Assembly: GCA_020444065.1 (NCBI GenBank) | Contig: JAHLLQ010000001.1 | Location: 744,001-808,000 of the forward strand | Direction of reading: 5' to 3' | DNA from: a bacterium | Lineage (GTDB): Bacteria > Sumerlaeota > Sumerlaeia > SLMS01 > JAHLLQ01 | Length of the DNA stretch: 64,000 bases | Shown here: positions 1 to 9,300 of the stretch, piece by piece | Numbering within the stretch: position 1 is the stretch's first letter | Layout of the letters: every line of letters starts with the position of its first letter | The notes under the pieces: generated by a model | The model's database searches: none | The model's input: only the letters and a program-made list of their open reading frames with translations | Told to the model about the DNA's origin: nothing | Position numbers and translations under genes: made by a program

Positions 1-4
1 AAAT

Positions 5-33
5 GGGCCCGGAGCAGAGTGCGCTCCGGGCCC
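5..33 (-). terminator. Rho-independent terminator of the M16 protease gene
   Basis: Two perfect 11-base arms (5-15 and 23-33, GGGCCCGGAGC and its complement) enclose a 7-base loop. Read on the minus strand the stem lies about 30 bases past the M16 stop codon and is followed by ATTT at the very edge of the window, so the T-tract is cut off. Position and stem strength fit an intrinsic terminator. Confidence 0.75.
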
Positions 34-61
34 GTTGCTGCTACTTGTTATGTGCAGGAGG

Positions 62-2872
62 TCATTTGACGACGGTGACCGGCGCGATCTTCTCCAGATC
101 GGCCTTCAGATCATCCGCCGGTCCGACGACGACAATGACAAGCTCATCGTCGTTCATCAGCTTGTTGGCGGCGCTCTTCACATCTTCGGAAGTGGTGGAG
201 CCGATGCCGGCGAGATAGTTGCGCAGGTAATCGTCGGGCAGATTCTGCGTCTGGATCATCCAGAGATCTCCGACGATCGATTGAGGAGTCTCGCGAGAGA
301 TCACGAAGTTGCCGGCCAGGTACTTCTTGGCCATATCGAGTTCCTCGTCGGTCGGCGCCTTCGTCTTCATACTGTCCATCTCTTCTAGAATGCCAACGAT
401 GGCTTCCGCCACGGATTCGTTCTTGCTGAAGGTTGTGACGTAGAACGAACCGGCGAAGCGCTGTGCCCAGAAGCCGCCAAAGACTGCGTAGGTCAGGCCC
501 TTGTCGACGCGGATGGACTTATTGAGGCGCGAGCCGAATCCACCTCCGAGCACCTGGTTCAGAATGCGCGTCGGGAAGTAGAGTGGATCGCGACGCGTGA
601 TGCCGCGCTGTGCGATGCGGATCTGAGACTGATCGCCCGACTTGTCCACGAGGTAGATGTGCGTGGGCTGTGACGCGGGGACATCCGGCACAGAAAGCTC
701 GGGGGCTTCACCCTCGGTAGTCCACTTGGCGAAGTACTTCGTGGCAAGCGCGAAGGCCTTGGCTTTGCTGACGTCGCCGGCGATGTAGAGCGTTGACAGG
801 TCGGGGCGAGCGTACTCGCCATACCAGGAACGAAGGCCTTCGGCAGTGATATTGTCCAGATCGGCCAGCTCGGGATCGGCGCTGCGCGAGTATGGATGAT
901 CGCCATACAGGCGGCGACGCACCTCGCGGTCGGCCAGGTAGTCGGGGTTCTTCTCCTCGATCGCCTTGCCGGTGCGCGTCTGGGTGATCAAGTCCTCCAG
1001 TTCCTCTTTCGGGAAGGTCGGCATCATCGCGACTTCCGCCAGGAATTCCATGCCGCGATCAAGTTGATCGGTCACGGCGCCCATGTTGATGTCGGCCGTG
1101 TCCATGCTGGCAGAACCAGCGATGGAGATCGCGTAACGATCAAGTTCATCGGTCAGCTCTTCGTACGTGTGCAGATCGGTGCCGCGCGTCAGCATCTGGT
1201 AGGCAATCGACGCTGCACCGGGCATTTCCGGGGGATCCGTGAAGGCGCCTGCCTGCATCCCAAGAGTTGCGGTGACGTAGGGGACTTCGTGATTCGGAAT
1301 CGCGACAACGCGAAGGCCATTCGGCAGCGTGATCTCGTAGGTTTCGACGTCGAGTTCCGCCTGCAGCATGTCCGCCATCGGCGGCGTGTCCGGCAGGTAG
1401 TCGGGACGAACGAGGCCGGGCTTGCCAACCTGGCCTTCGGAAGTCGTCGAGGTGGCGCTTTCGGTCTCTTCTTCCTCTTCGGGTGCGGTCTTTGAAATCT
1501 GGTTCATCAGGAAGCCCAGCATGCTCGGCTCGATGATAACTTCCATCTGGCGCTCGGGAAGGAGGTATTCCTGGGCGACGCGCTGGATGTCGTCAGTCGT
1601 GACGGCGCGGATCCGATCGAAGCGCCGGTTCACGCCTTCGAGATCATGCTCGACGACGGCGGCACTGCCGAGGACCTGCGCCTTGCTGGAGATTGACATC
1701 TGCGATTTGACGGCGTCGCGAAGGGCGTTGTTCTTGGCCTTCTCGAGTTCTTCCTCAGTCGGGCCTTCAGCGCGCAGGCGCTCGATTTCCTCGCGGAGTG
1801 CGGTGAGAGCGCCATCCTTGTCCGCACCGAATGGGCTCAGGACAGCACCGACGGCTGCGAGGCCATCGATTTCGAGAGAGAACGCAGCGCCCATTGCAAC
1901 AGTGGCGAGTGCATCTTCGGTGACGAGACGACGATAGATGCGGCTGGATTCGTTTCCGCCGAGAATCGTTCCCATCAGCTCGAGCGGAAGCTCGTCTGGG
2001 CTGCCGGCCGAAACGGTGCGATAGGCGATACCGACGATCGGCGCGGGGCCGTTCTTCTCCTTGATCTTGATCTTCAGCTCTTCCGTGTTGATCGGTCCGC
2101 GGGGAACTGCCAGTGCGGGGGGATCATCGTAGCGAGGCATCCAGCCGAAGTACTTCTCGGCTAGATCCTGGACTTCATCGTGCTTGATGTCGCCTGCAAC
2201 GACGAGAGTCGCATTGTTCGGGACGTAATAGGTGTTCCAAAATTCCTGAAGTTCGGCGGCCGTGGCGGCGTCCAACTCGTCCATCTTGCCAATGGGAGTC
2301 CAGGAATACGCTCCGCCCTGGAAGAGTTCCGCCAGAAGCTTGTCGGCGACGGTGCCGTAGGGCTGCTCGGCGCCCATGCGGTACTCTTCTTTCACGACTT
2401 CGCGCTCGGTGTTGAAGCCCTCCTCGTCGATCCGCAGGAAGCCCATGCGCTCGGCTTCCAGCCAAAGGACGAGCTCAACCTGGTTGGAGGGGACTTCCTG
2501 GACGTAAACCGTCTGGTCGAAGGCAGTGTAGGCGTTGTTATTTCCGCCGCTGGCCTGGATGTACTTGAAGTGATCTTCCGGACCAAGGTGATCCGTGCCG
2601 CGGAACATCATGTGCTCGAACATGTGAGCAAAACCGCGACGGTCCGGCTGCTCGTTCTTGGAGCCGACGTGGTACCAGACCTGGACGGCCGCGATGGGGG
2701 TGGAGTGGTCTTCCAGTGTGATGACGTTCATTCCGTTCTTGAGGGTGATGACCTCGTAGTCGAACGGCTTGTCGGCGCCGCCTCCGGACTTCCCAAGCCC
2801 GGCACAGGCGCTGAGCAGGACGGCCAGTGCCGCAACTACTCCCCACGCTCCAGTTCGTTGAAACCGCTTCAT
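62..2872 (-). CDS. M16 family zinc metalloprotease, double-domain lipoprotein
   Basis: 936 residues. The N-terminus is a lipoprotein signal (hydrophobic run, then L-S-A-C with Cys23), so the protein should be anchored facing the periplasm. The first M16 domain carries the inverted zinc motif HMFEH (His83, Glu86, His87) and the downstream acidic pair in EVVKEE (Glu162/163), as in pitrilysin/insulinase-type peptidases. The second M16 domain (about residues 500-900) has no HxxEH at the equivalent place, which is normal for the structural half of two-domain M16 proteins that form a closed chamber. An acidic linker rich in Glu and Ser/Thr near residues 465-485 joins the halves. A GGAGG lies 6 bases before the ATG. 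Likely role: degradation of small peptides in the cell envelope. The family assignment is firm; the substrate is unknown. Confidence 0.93.
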   Translation of the reverse strand: MKRFQRTGAWGVVAALAVLLSACAGLGKSGGGADKPFDYEVITLKNGMNVITLEDHSTPIAAVQVWYHVGSKNEQPDRRGFAHMFEHMMFRGTDHLGPEDHFKYIQASGGNNNAYTAFDQTVYVQEVPSNQVELVLWLEAERMGFLRIDEEGFNTEREVVKEEYRMGAEQPYGTVADKLLAELFQGGAYSWTPIGKMDELDAATAAELQEFWNTYYVPNNATLVVAGDIKHDEVQDLAEKYFGWMPRYDDPPALAVPRGPINTEELKIKIKEKNGPAPIVGIAYRTVSAGSPDELPLELMGTILGGNESSRIYRRLVTEDALATVAMGAAFSLEIDGLAAVGAVLSPFGADKDGALTALREEIERLRAEGPTEEELEKAKNNALRDAVKSQMSISSKAQVLGSAAVVEHDLEGVNRRFDRIRAVTTDDIQRVAQEYLLPERQMEVIIEPSMLGFLMNQISKTAPEEEEETESATSTTSEGQVGKPGLVRPDYLPDTPPMADMLQAELDVETYEITLPNGLRVVAIPNHEVPYVTATLGMQAGAFTDPPEMPGAASIAYQMLTRGTDLHTYEELTDELDRYAISIAGSASMDTADINMGAVTDQLDRGMEFLAEVAMMPTFPKEELEDLITQTRTGKAIEEKNPDYLADREVRRRLYGDHPYSRSADPELADLDNITAEGLRSWYGEYARPDLSTLYIAGDVSKAKAFALATKYFAKWTTEGEAPELSVPDVPASQPTHIYLVDKSGDQSQIRIAQRGITRRDPLYFPTRILNQVLGGGFGSRLNKSIRVDKGLTYAVFGGFWAQRFAGSFYVTTFSKNESVAEAIVGILEEMDSMKTKAPTDEELDMAKKYLAGNFVISRETPQSIVGDLWMIQTQNLPDDYLRNYLAGIGSTTSEDVKSAANKLMNDDELVIVVVGPADDLKADLEKIAPVTVVK

Positions 2873-3031
2873 GCAATGCCTCCGAAACCTTGCCGCTTCA
2901 ATGATGTGCGGCTAAAAAATGCCAACTGCCCAGAACAAGTCTGGGCCGTAACTTGGAGATTCTACGCTCCTGAGTTCGGGACCTTCACTACTATTTAATG
3001 GGATTTATGACAAATCTTTTGCCGCGGCAGC

Positions 3032-4171
3032 TCACAGACGCGTCTTATCGAAGATCTTCTGATCCACCTGGCGCTGCAGCCGGGTGTTCTTTCCGGCATC
3101 GATTGAGTGTCCGAGGTTCACGCAGTGGGTGCAGGAACAACGGGCCTCTGTGATCCAGCGCCGTTGGCGGTTGGCTTCCTCTGAGAAGAACACCCGTTTC
3201 CAGTCCAGCCCGTTCTGACGCAAGTCGCCGACTTCGTCGAGCAGTTCGCAAAGGCGAACGCGCCCGTCGGGCTCCAGGACGGCGAGATTCACTCCGGCCT
3301 GGCAAGTCGTCGGGATCTTGCCGCCGACGAGGTGTTCGCGCTGCATGCGGTAAACGCCACGAACATACGCGAGGCGCGCGGGACGATCATCGGGAAAACG
3401 GCGCCCCATCAGGTCGCTGTTCACTTCCATGGATTTCTGGATGATGCGATCGAACTGCGCAGGAGAGGGCGGCGCAAGGTCTGGGTCTTTCGGCTCGCCG
3501 CGCAGGCATTCGAACATCATGCCGTCGACATCCTTGTTCGCACTGACCCAATCGGCCAGCGCCTCGACTTCGTCCAGGTTCTGGTTGTTCACGCAGGTCA
3601 ACGTCAGAACGCGAAGCATCGGGTACGGGCCCTCCCCCGCTTCCGCGGCCTTGACCCGTCGATAGCGCATCTCGTTCAGCGCATCGAGCGTTTGCCAGAG
3701 CTTCTGGAAGTTGCCAGGGACAGCGCGCAAGCGGTCGTGGGTTTCTTCGAAGCCGTCGAGTGAAAGACCTACGGTAATGAGCAGTTGGGGGTGCAGGTCG
3801 AGCAAGCGCTCGACGCCTTCGACGACCTTGCGACCGAGCAGTCCGTTGGTCGGCATGTCGAGCGTCTGGACACCGGCTTCGCGGACGAAGATGTCGACAA
3901 TCTCCGGCATCTCCTTGCGCATGATGGGCTCGCCGCCGCTGATCAGCAGGTGCGGGAAGTTGGGCATCCCGCGGGCAATCCGGGTGATTTCATCGAGCGT
4001 CAGGTTATTCGCGTCGGGATCGTTGAGGTGCTGCCAGTAGAAACACGTCTCGCATCGCGCATTGCAGACGGTCGTAATGAAGAACGTCACAACTTTGAGA
4101 GAATTGAAGATAGCCTGCTGGCGTTCATCCAGGGCGAAGTCTTCCGTGGCGGGCGCGATGGGGGGATTCAC
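3032..4171 (-). CDS. Radical SAM protein with C-terminal Cys cluster
   Basis: 379 residues, GTG start 8 bases after GAGGAG. The canonical radical SAM cysteines are C36-x3-C40-x2-C43 (CNARCETC), followed by an SGGEP motif (SAM contact) near residue 100. The C-terminal part (about 290-360) holds further cysteines, C-x(18)-C then CSCTHC, resembling a SPASM/twitch auxiliary cluster region. Such enzymes modify peptides, cofactors or other substrates by radical chemistry; nothing in the sequence identifies the substrate. It follows the transporter-thioesterase fusion gene by about 100 bases on the same strand, so the two are probably co-transcribed. The radical SAM fold is certain and the reaction is not. 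Confidence 0.9.
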   Translation of the reverse strand: MNPPIAPATEDFALDERQQAIFNSLKVVTFFITTVCNARCETCFYWQHLNDPDANNLTLDEITRIARGMPNFPHLLISGGEPIMRKEMPEIVDIFVREAGVQTLDMPTNGLLGRKVVEGVERLLDLHPQLLITVGLSLDGFEETHDRLRAVPGNFQKLWQTLDALNEMRYRRVKAAEAGEGPYPMLRVLTLTCVNNQNLDEVEALADWVSANKDVDGMMFECLRGEPKDPDLAPPSPAQFDRIIQKSMEVNSDLMGRRFPDDRPARLAYVRGVYRMQREHLVGGKIPTTCQAGVNLAVLEPDGRVRLCELLDEVGDLRQNGLDWKRVFFSEEANRQRRWITEARCSCTHCVNLGHSIDAGKNTRLQRQVDQKIFDKTRL

Positions 4172-4274
4172 AGGCGGTTCTCCTCAAGTTTCGGCACGGC
4201 CGAGCAGATCAGCCGACAGCCCCGATTAGTCCATTGGGGAGCAGGGGTAGTGCCAATGGGGCAGGCCATCGCGG

Positions 4275-6197
4275 TTACAGGTAAGGCAGGAAGGCCGTGT
4301 GCAGTTCGCCTGGAACGTCGATAATGTGGTAGTCCTTCGATGATACGAAGAGAAGCACCTGTTTGCCCTTTCCGAGAAGCGTTCGGGCGGAGTCGAAGAT
4401 CTGGTGCTCCATAGTCACGAACTTGCGGTTCACACTCTGGATCCGAACCCAGACCTCGATCTGTTCGAACTCCTTGGTTTCCTTCAGGAATTTGTGTTCG
4501 AACGCGCGGGTCAGGATGTACCACGGGGAGGTCTTCAAGTCGAAGTCCGGCAAGGCGTGCGCGAAGAAAAGCTCGCGCGTCTTGCCAACCCACATACCAT
4601 ACTGGGCGAAGTAGACGTTCCCGACGGAGTTGGTATCCTGGTAAGTCGCAGTGAGCGAATGGACGAACCACTTGCCTTCGATCCAGGACGACGCGCCCTT
4701 CGAAATGGAGGAAACGTGCGGCGAAAGATCCGGCGCGGGCTCCATCTCGCGAGCCTGCGCGTCACGCTCGGCGGTCTCCCGTTCGCTTTGCGGACCTTCC
4801 TTCGGTCTGAACCGATTGCTGACCGCCTTGCCAATCTCACCTTCCGCAATACGATCCATGACACCGCTGCGCTTAATTTCTTCCACGGCTTTGCGGCTCA
4901 TGATCGTGACGATCGCGTGGGTCAGTGGGATCAATGAACCGACAATCATCAGCAGCGGGAGACTCTCAAAATACCCCAGCCCGAAAATGCCAATGGATAG
5001 CGCGGCGAGAGAGAGCAGGGTTGTCTGCGTAAAGGCCGTAAAGCGCGGTTTGAAAGTCGTCCGGAACAGGAAGACCATCGCGTAGCCCACCAGGAACGAG
5101 CCGTAGAGGGCCATGAAGTACTCGAGCTCGAACCCGAGCGGAATGGCGATGAAGGCAACCGCGGCAGCCAGAAGGAACGGGGGCAGCGGGGAATTGAGCA
5201 GGCTGTTCGGGATCAGAGCCATCAGGATGTGATCGCTCTTCTTCACGGCGTCGGCCTGGAACCAACGCAACGCCACGTAGCCGCTGTCCAGCGTGGCGAC
5301 GATGCAGAGGCACAGGAACGTGACGTACATCACGCGGAACAGGACCGGTGTGTCGACGCCACTCAGGAACAGGAAGCGCACGATGGCATCCTTCGCATGG
5401 AAGAGGCCGTCGGGGCTAATCTGGGCCAATGGAATGCCGAGGCGAAGGCCTTCGCCCCAGATCGCCAACGCGAGCGTTCCGTGGAAGAGGAGGATTCCGA
5501 AGAAGATGATCCCACCGACCGTGTACGAGATGCCGATGTTGGTGTGCTCGCGTCGGATCTGGATGGCGCGCTGCCATTGCTGGATATCCAGCCAGGGGCC
5601 GAGCAGAAAACCGACGACGATGGGGACAAAGTACCCGAGATAGCTGAATGAGATCACGCTCTGAACGCCTTCGTACTGCCGCGGCAGAACATTGGCAGCA
5701 TGGAAGTACGATCCGCCGCCCCATCCGATGAGCAGGACGGAAAGCAGAATGACGGCGCTCATGCCGAGGTGGGACCACTTCAACTTACCGATGTTGAATT
5801 GCTCGCCGAGCAGAAGGCTGGCGCCGAGCACCAGCAGGCCGATCATCGGCAGGGAGATTCCGAGCGGGAAGAAGACATACTTGAAGAGCGCGAAGAACGT
5901 CAGCGCGATGGCGACGACCTGGTAGAACAGGAAAACCCACCGCAGATTGCCGACCGTGGCCAGGAAGTGTTTCTCGAATTCCAGGCTGCTGGCGGCCTTC
6001 TTGGCGATGTGCTGAGTGAACCAGCCAAACGCGATCAGGCCGAGTGCGTTCGGAATCGCGAAACCGAGCAGGCCCGCCAGACCAAACTGGATCGCAACCT
6101 GGACGGAGAAGAAGAGCCCCAGTCCCCATGTCCAGGAAAGGGCGATCGAGAAGCCCCAGAAGAAGGGGTTGATTGCTTTCAGACGCAAGATGGTCAC
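4275..6197 (-). CDS. SSS-like membrane transporter fused to a hotdog thioesterase
   Basis: 640 residues. Residues 1 to about 450 hold roughly a dozen hydrophobic helices. The segments LDIQQWQRA and ATLDSGYVAL resemble the QR-containing and TADS-like regions of sodium:solute symporters, so the SSS/APC fold is my best reading. After a charged linker (about 455-505), the last 130 residues form a soluble hotdog domain whose DTNSVGNVYFAQY and following T-R-E-L match 4-hydroxybenzoyl-CoA/enediyne-type acyl thioesterases (D-x-N/D-x-x-G-x-V-Y). The start is a GTG with only a weak upstream GAGG. The fusion is unusual: substrate uptake, or a membrane platform, tied to hydrolysis of an acyl thioester. 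It lies upstream of the radical SAM gene. The hotdog call is strong and the transporter family call moderate. Confidence 0.75.
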   Translation of the reverse strand: MTILRLKAINPFFWGFSIALSWTWGLGLFFSVQVAIQFGLAGLLGFAIPNALGLIAFGWFTQHIAKKAASSLEFEKHFLATVGNLRWVFLFYQVVAIALTFFALFKYVFFPLGISLPMIGLLVLGASLLLGEQFNIGKLKWSHLGMSAVILLSVLLIGWGGGSYFHAANVLPRQYEGVQSVISFSYLGYFVPIVVGFLLGPWLDIQQWQRAIQIRREHTNIGISYTVGGIIFFGILLFHGTLALAIWGEGLRLGIPLAQISPDGLFHAKDAIVRFLFLSGVDTPVLFRVMYVTFLCLCIVATLDSGYVALRWFQADAVKKSDHILMALIPNSLLNSPLPPFLLAAAVAFIAIPLGFELEYFMALYGSFLVGYAMVFLFRTTFKPRFTAFTQTTLLSLAALSIGIFGLGYFESLPLLMIVGSLIPLTHAIVTIMSRKAVEEIKRSGVMDRIAEGEIGKAVSNRFRPKEGPQSERETAERDAQAREMEPAPDLSPHVSSISKGASSWIEGKWFVHSLTATYQDTNSVGNVYFAQYGMWVGKTRELFFAHALPDFDLKTSPWYILTRAFEHKFLKETKEFEQIEVWVRIQSVNRKFVTMEHQIFDSARTLLGKGKQVLLFVSSKDYHIIDVPGELHTAFLPYL

Positions 6198-6217
6198 CTC
6201 GCACAGGCACGCCTAGA

Positions 6218-6243
6218 AGCTCGGAGGGGAGCCCCTCCGAGCT
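6218..6243 (-). terminator. Hairpin terminator after the giant repeat protein gene
   Basis: Perfect 12-base arms (6218-6229 and 6232-6243, AGCTCGGAGGGG and complement) with a minimal loop. It sits about 70 bases past the stop of the 2,880-residue exoprotein and before the GTG of the transporter fusion gene. The following minus-strand sequence is only weakly T-rich, so termination is inferred mainly from stem strength and position. Confidence 0.6.
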
Positions 6244-6312
6244 CAGGCTGAGACAATTGGACCACGCATCCCGAACCCCGGCAACGGTTTTCGGGACCTC
6301 GCGTCATTCTAA

Positions 6313-9300
6313 CTACTCTATCAGCAACCACATATCCGCCACATCGACAACGTGATCATCGTTCCGATCAGCGTAGACGATGCCCGTAGGCTCGAACTCG
6401 GCCGTGCCCAGGAGGTGATCCAAGACGCCGGACGCGGTCATGACGATTGTATGGGCATCGGCGGTGCTGGGCGACGTTTCGCGGTTTCCGGCCACGTCTC
6501 GGGCCACGGAGTAGAACGAGTACAAGTGTCCAGATGGCTCATTGAAGTCGTATGTGGCTTCGGTTGTGGTGGCATACAGGCTGAAAGGCCCGTAATCGGT
6601 GGACATGAAGATTTCGTAATGGTCGATGCCCGAGCCGCCGGAATCGTCGCTGCCTGTGATGGAGAGAGTAACCGGTGTCTGGGTCGACATTTCGGGCAGC
6701 GCATCGATCTCGCTGGTTGGGGCGATGACGTCCAGCGTGTGGACCGTCTCGTTGGTGATGATCGAGTCGTTCAGGTCGAACACGATGGTCGCCTTGTTCT
6801 TGATCACGGTGCCGGAAGGCAGATCCGCCTTCGGAGTGATCGTGAAGTACATGATCCCATCGCCCTCCGGCGGATTGACGTTCGGAGGCAGGAAGCCGTC
6901 GACCGGATCGTCGATGACATTCAGCGTCTCGGGATCTAGCGAGCTGAAGATCCAGGAGAGAACACCGGTTTCCTTATCGAGTGCGCCCTCAATGCGGACA
7001 ACCATGTCCTTGTCGGGTCGCAAATCGACGTCGCCGACGTAATCACTGCGACCGGCAGGAGGCGTCAGCTTGTGCGAGCCGAAGCTCATGTCTCCGAGTT
7101 CAAGGGTATCGAGATCGAATGCATTCACGTCGAGCTGATCGGTGACGGTGACGACCTGGGCAGGCCATGGAGCCTCGGCCATGTTCTCGAACATGACGGT
7201 GTAGAGGATCGGATCGCGGGAGAGGATGTAGTCCCCGTTGGGCCCGTGCTTCTCGTTCGGATCCTTGCCGCCGCCGCTTTCTGTATCGAGGCTGCTGTCG
7301 TCCCCGTAGTCTCCCCCACCGTCATTGTCACAACATGGCGGATTGGGCGGTTCGGAGTGGTCTTTGCAGAAGGCGATGACGTCCTTGGAGACGGACTTGG
7401 ACTCCAACAGATACAGGCCGCAGCCCTCCAGCTCGAAGCGCTGGCGCCACAGAATGCCGAGCCATCCGGAATCGATCAGTCCGGCGACCGGCTCGATCGC
7501 TGCACCCACCCAGCCGGTCTGGTCCGGCGCAGAGATGACATCCGTGGCGATCTTGAAGTAGATCACGTTATTCGCGAATCGCTTCAGATTTCCATAGGTC
7601 GTATCCTGGAGACACCCCTTCTTTTTGAGGCACTCGGTCAGTGCATCCTGGGTGACCTTGTTGTAGGCCGCATTGCCGTAGTCGTAGGCCTTCTTTGCAT
7701 TGTCGTATTTGCTCTTTGCGTCACTGCCCCACGTCCACAGCCATGAGATCTTGTCGTAGAGAGTGCCGTCGATACGGGAGGAACTCGTCTTCGGGACAGT
7801 GAGGGTCATCTCCGTCAGTGTGAAGCCGCCTCCGAGATCCGTCTCGGTCATGGAGATGGGAACCGGCTCTGTGACTTCCGTGATGTGGAGTTCATATACG
7901 GTGGATGACACCTCGGTGCCGTCATCGATCAGGATGCGGCCGATAACGTACTCGCCCGGGACATTTTCGTCGATGACGGCGGAGAGTGTGATCTCCGGAT
8001 CGGGGTCCGGCAGGGCGTAGGATGGTGGAGCGACTCCGATGGTTCGAATCCAGGCGTCGAGCGTGAAGTTGCCGAAGTCCTGGGATGCAACGGCGATCTG
8101 GAAGGAGCCGCTGGAGTTCGCGGGAATGCGAGACAGGGAGAAGACGAACTCGGCAACACTGCGATCGTCGGTCTGGAACGTGGCCATCGGAATGTCGGAG
8201 AGATTCGTGACGGTCCAGTTTCCGGGGGCCTCAAATCCAATCACGGCCGGAGGAGAATCCACGTTTGCACGATTACCGTAGTGGACGGTGTAGGTCTCTT
8301 CGGCACGATAACGCACCTGGTTACGGCCAACGATGTCGACCCAGAGATCGGGACGTTGGCCTTCCACGATGGTGAGCGCATCGGGAAGAGTGAAGGTATC
8401 ACCATACAACACGCGCAGATCGTAGGAGCCGGTTGGCAGATCGTACAGATCGAAGCCGACGCGAGCGACGGCCGGGTTGAGGATCTCGACGAGCGTGGAG
8501 TCGTACACGGTCGCGTCCGGCCCGATCAGATTGAAGGTCGCGGCGGATGTCAGCCCGCCACCGCGGACGTTGAAGACCACGTGCCCGGTATTGCCGGCCT
8601 GGGGAGGCGACATGCCAGTGAGTTCAAAGCCGAGTTCGCTGGCTTGCAGGGTCACTGCCCTCGGCCCACCGGTGACTTTATTTGCGTAGGCGAATACATA
8701 CCAGGTTCCCGGATCGACGGCCGGGGCGACTGTACTGACGTCGGCGGAAGAGGTTTCGACCTGACGCGCATCGAAATCATTGCGTGTCGGCACGCGACCA
8801 TCGCCGAGATAGAGTTCCATCACGCCGGTGTCGAGTGCGCTGTCGAGTGTGACGAGCACGTCCTGTCCCGGTGCGGCGTCGAACTGATACCAGAGCGAAT
8901 CGCCTTCAGCGCCAATCAGTCGCGTGTCGGAATCGCCATCCACCGGCAGGACTGGAATGTCCAGTGCCACGAGCGATGTGGAATCCGCCGTGTTGTTGCC
9001 GTAGTTTTGTCCCTCGAAGATGTCCTTTCGGGCGTTCAGTTCCACGCGCCAGTTGTAGTCACCCGGAAGGGCGCCCGGAACGCGGACGAGAGACTCGGCG
9101 GTATAGCTCTGTCCCGGACCAAGGGTCACGCCGGAGCCAACGAGTTGATCGCCGGCCATCACGGGATCGCCTCCACCATCGGGGACGACCCACACGCGGT
9201 CGCGCCACGGGCCAAAGACGGTGCCCATGCCAACGTTATTGACAGTCCAGGTGACCGGGACGCTTTCGCCTGCGATGGCGCTCGAGGGTCCAAGAACGTC

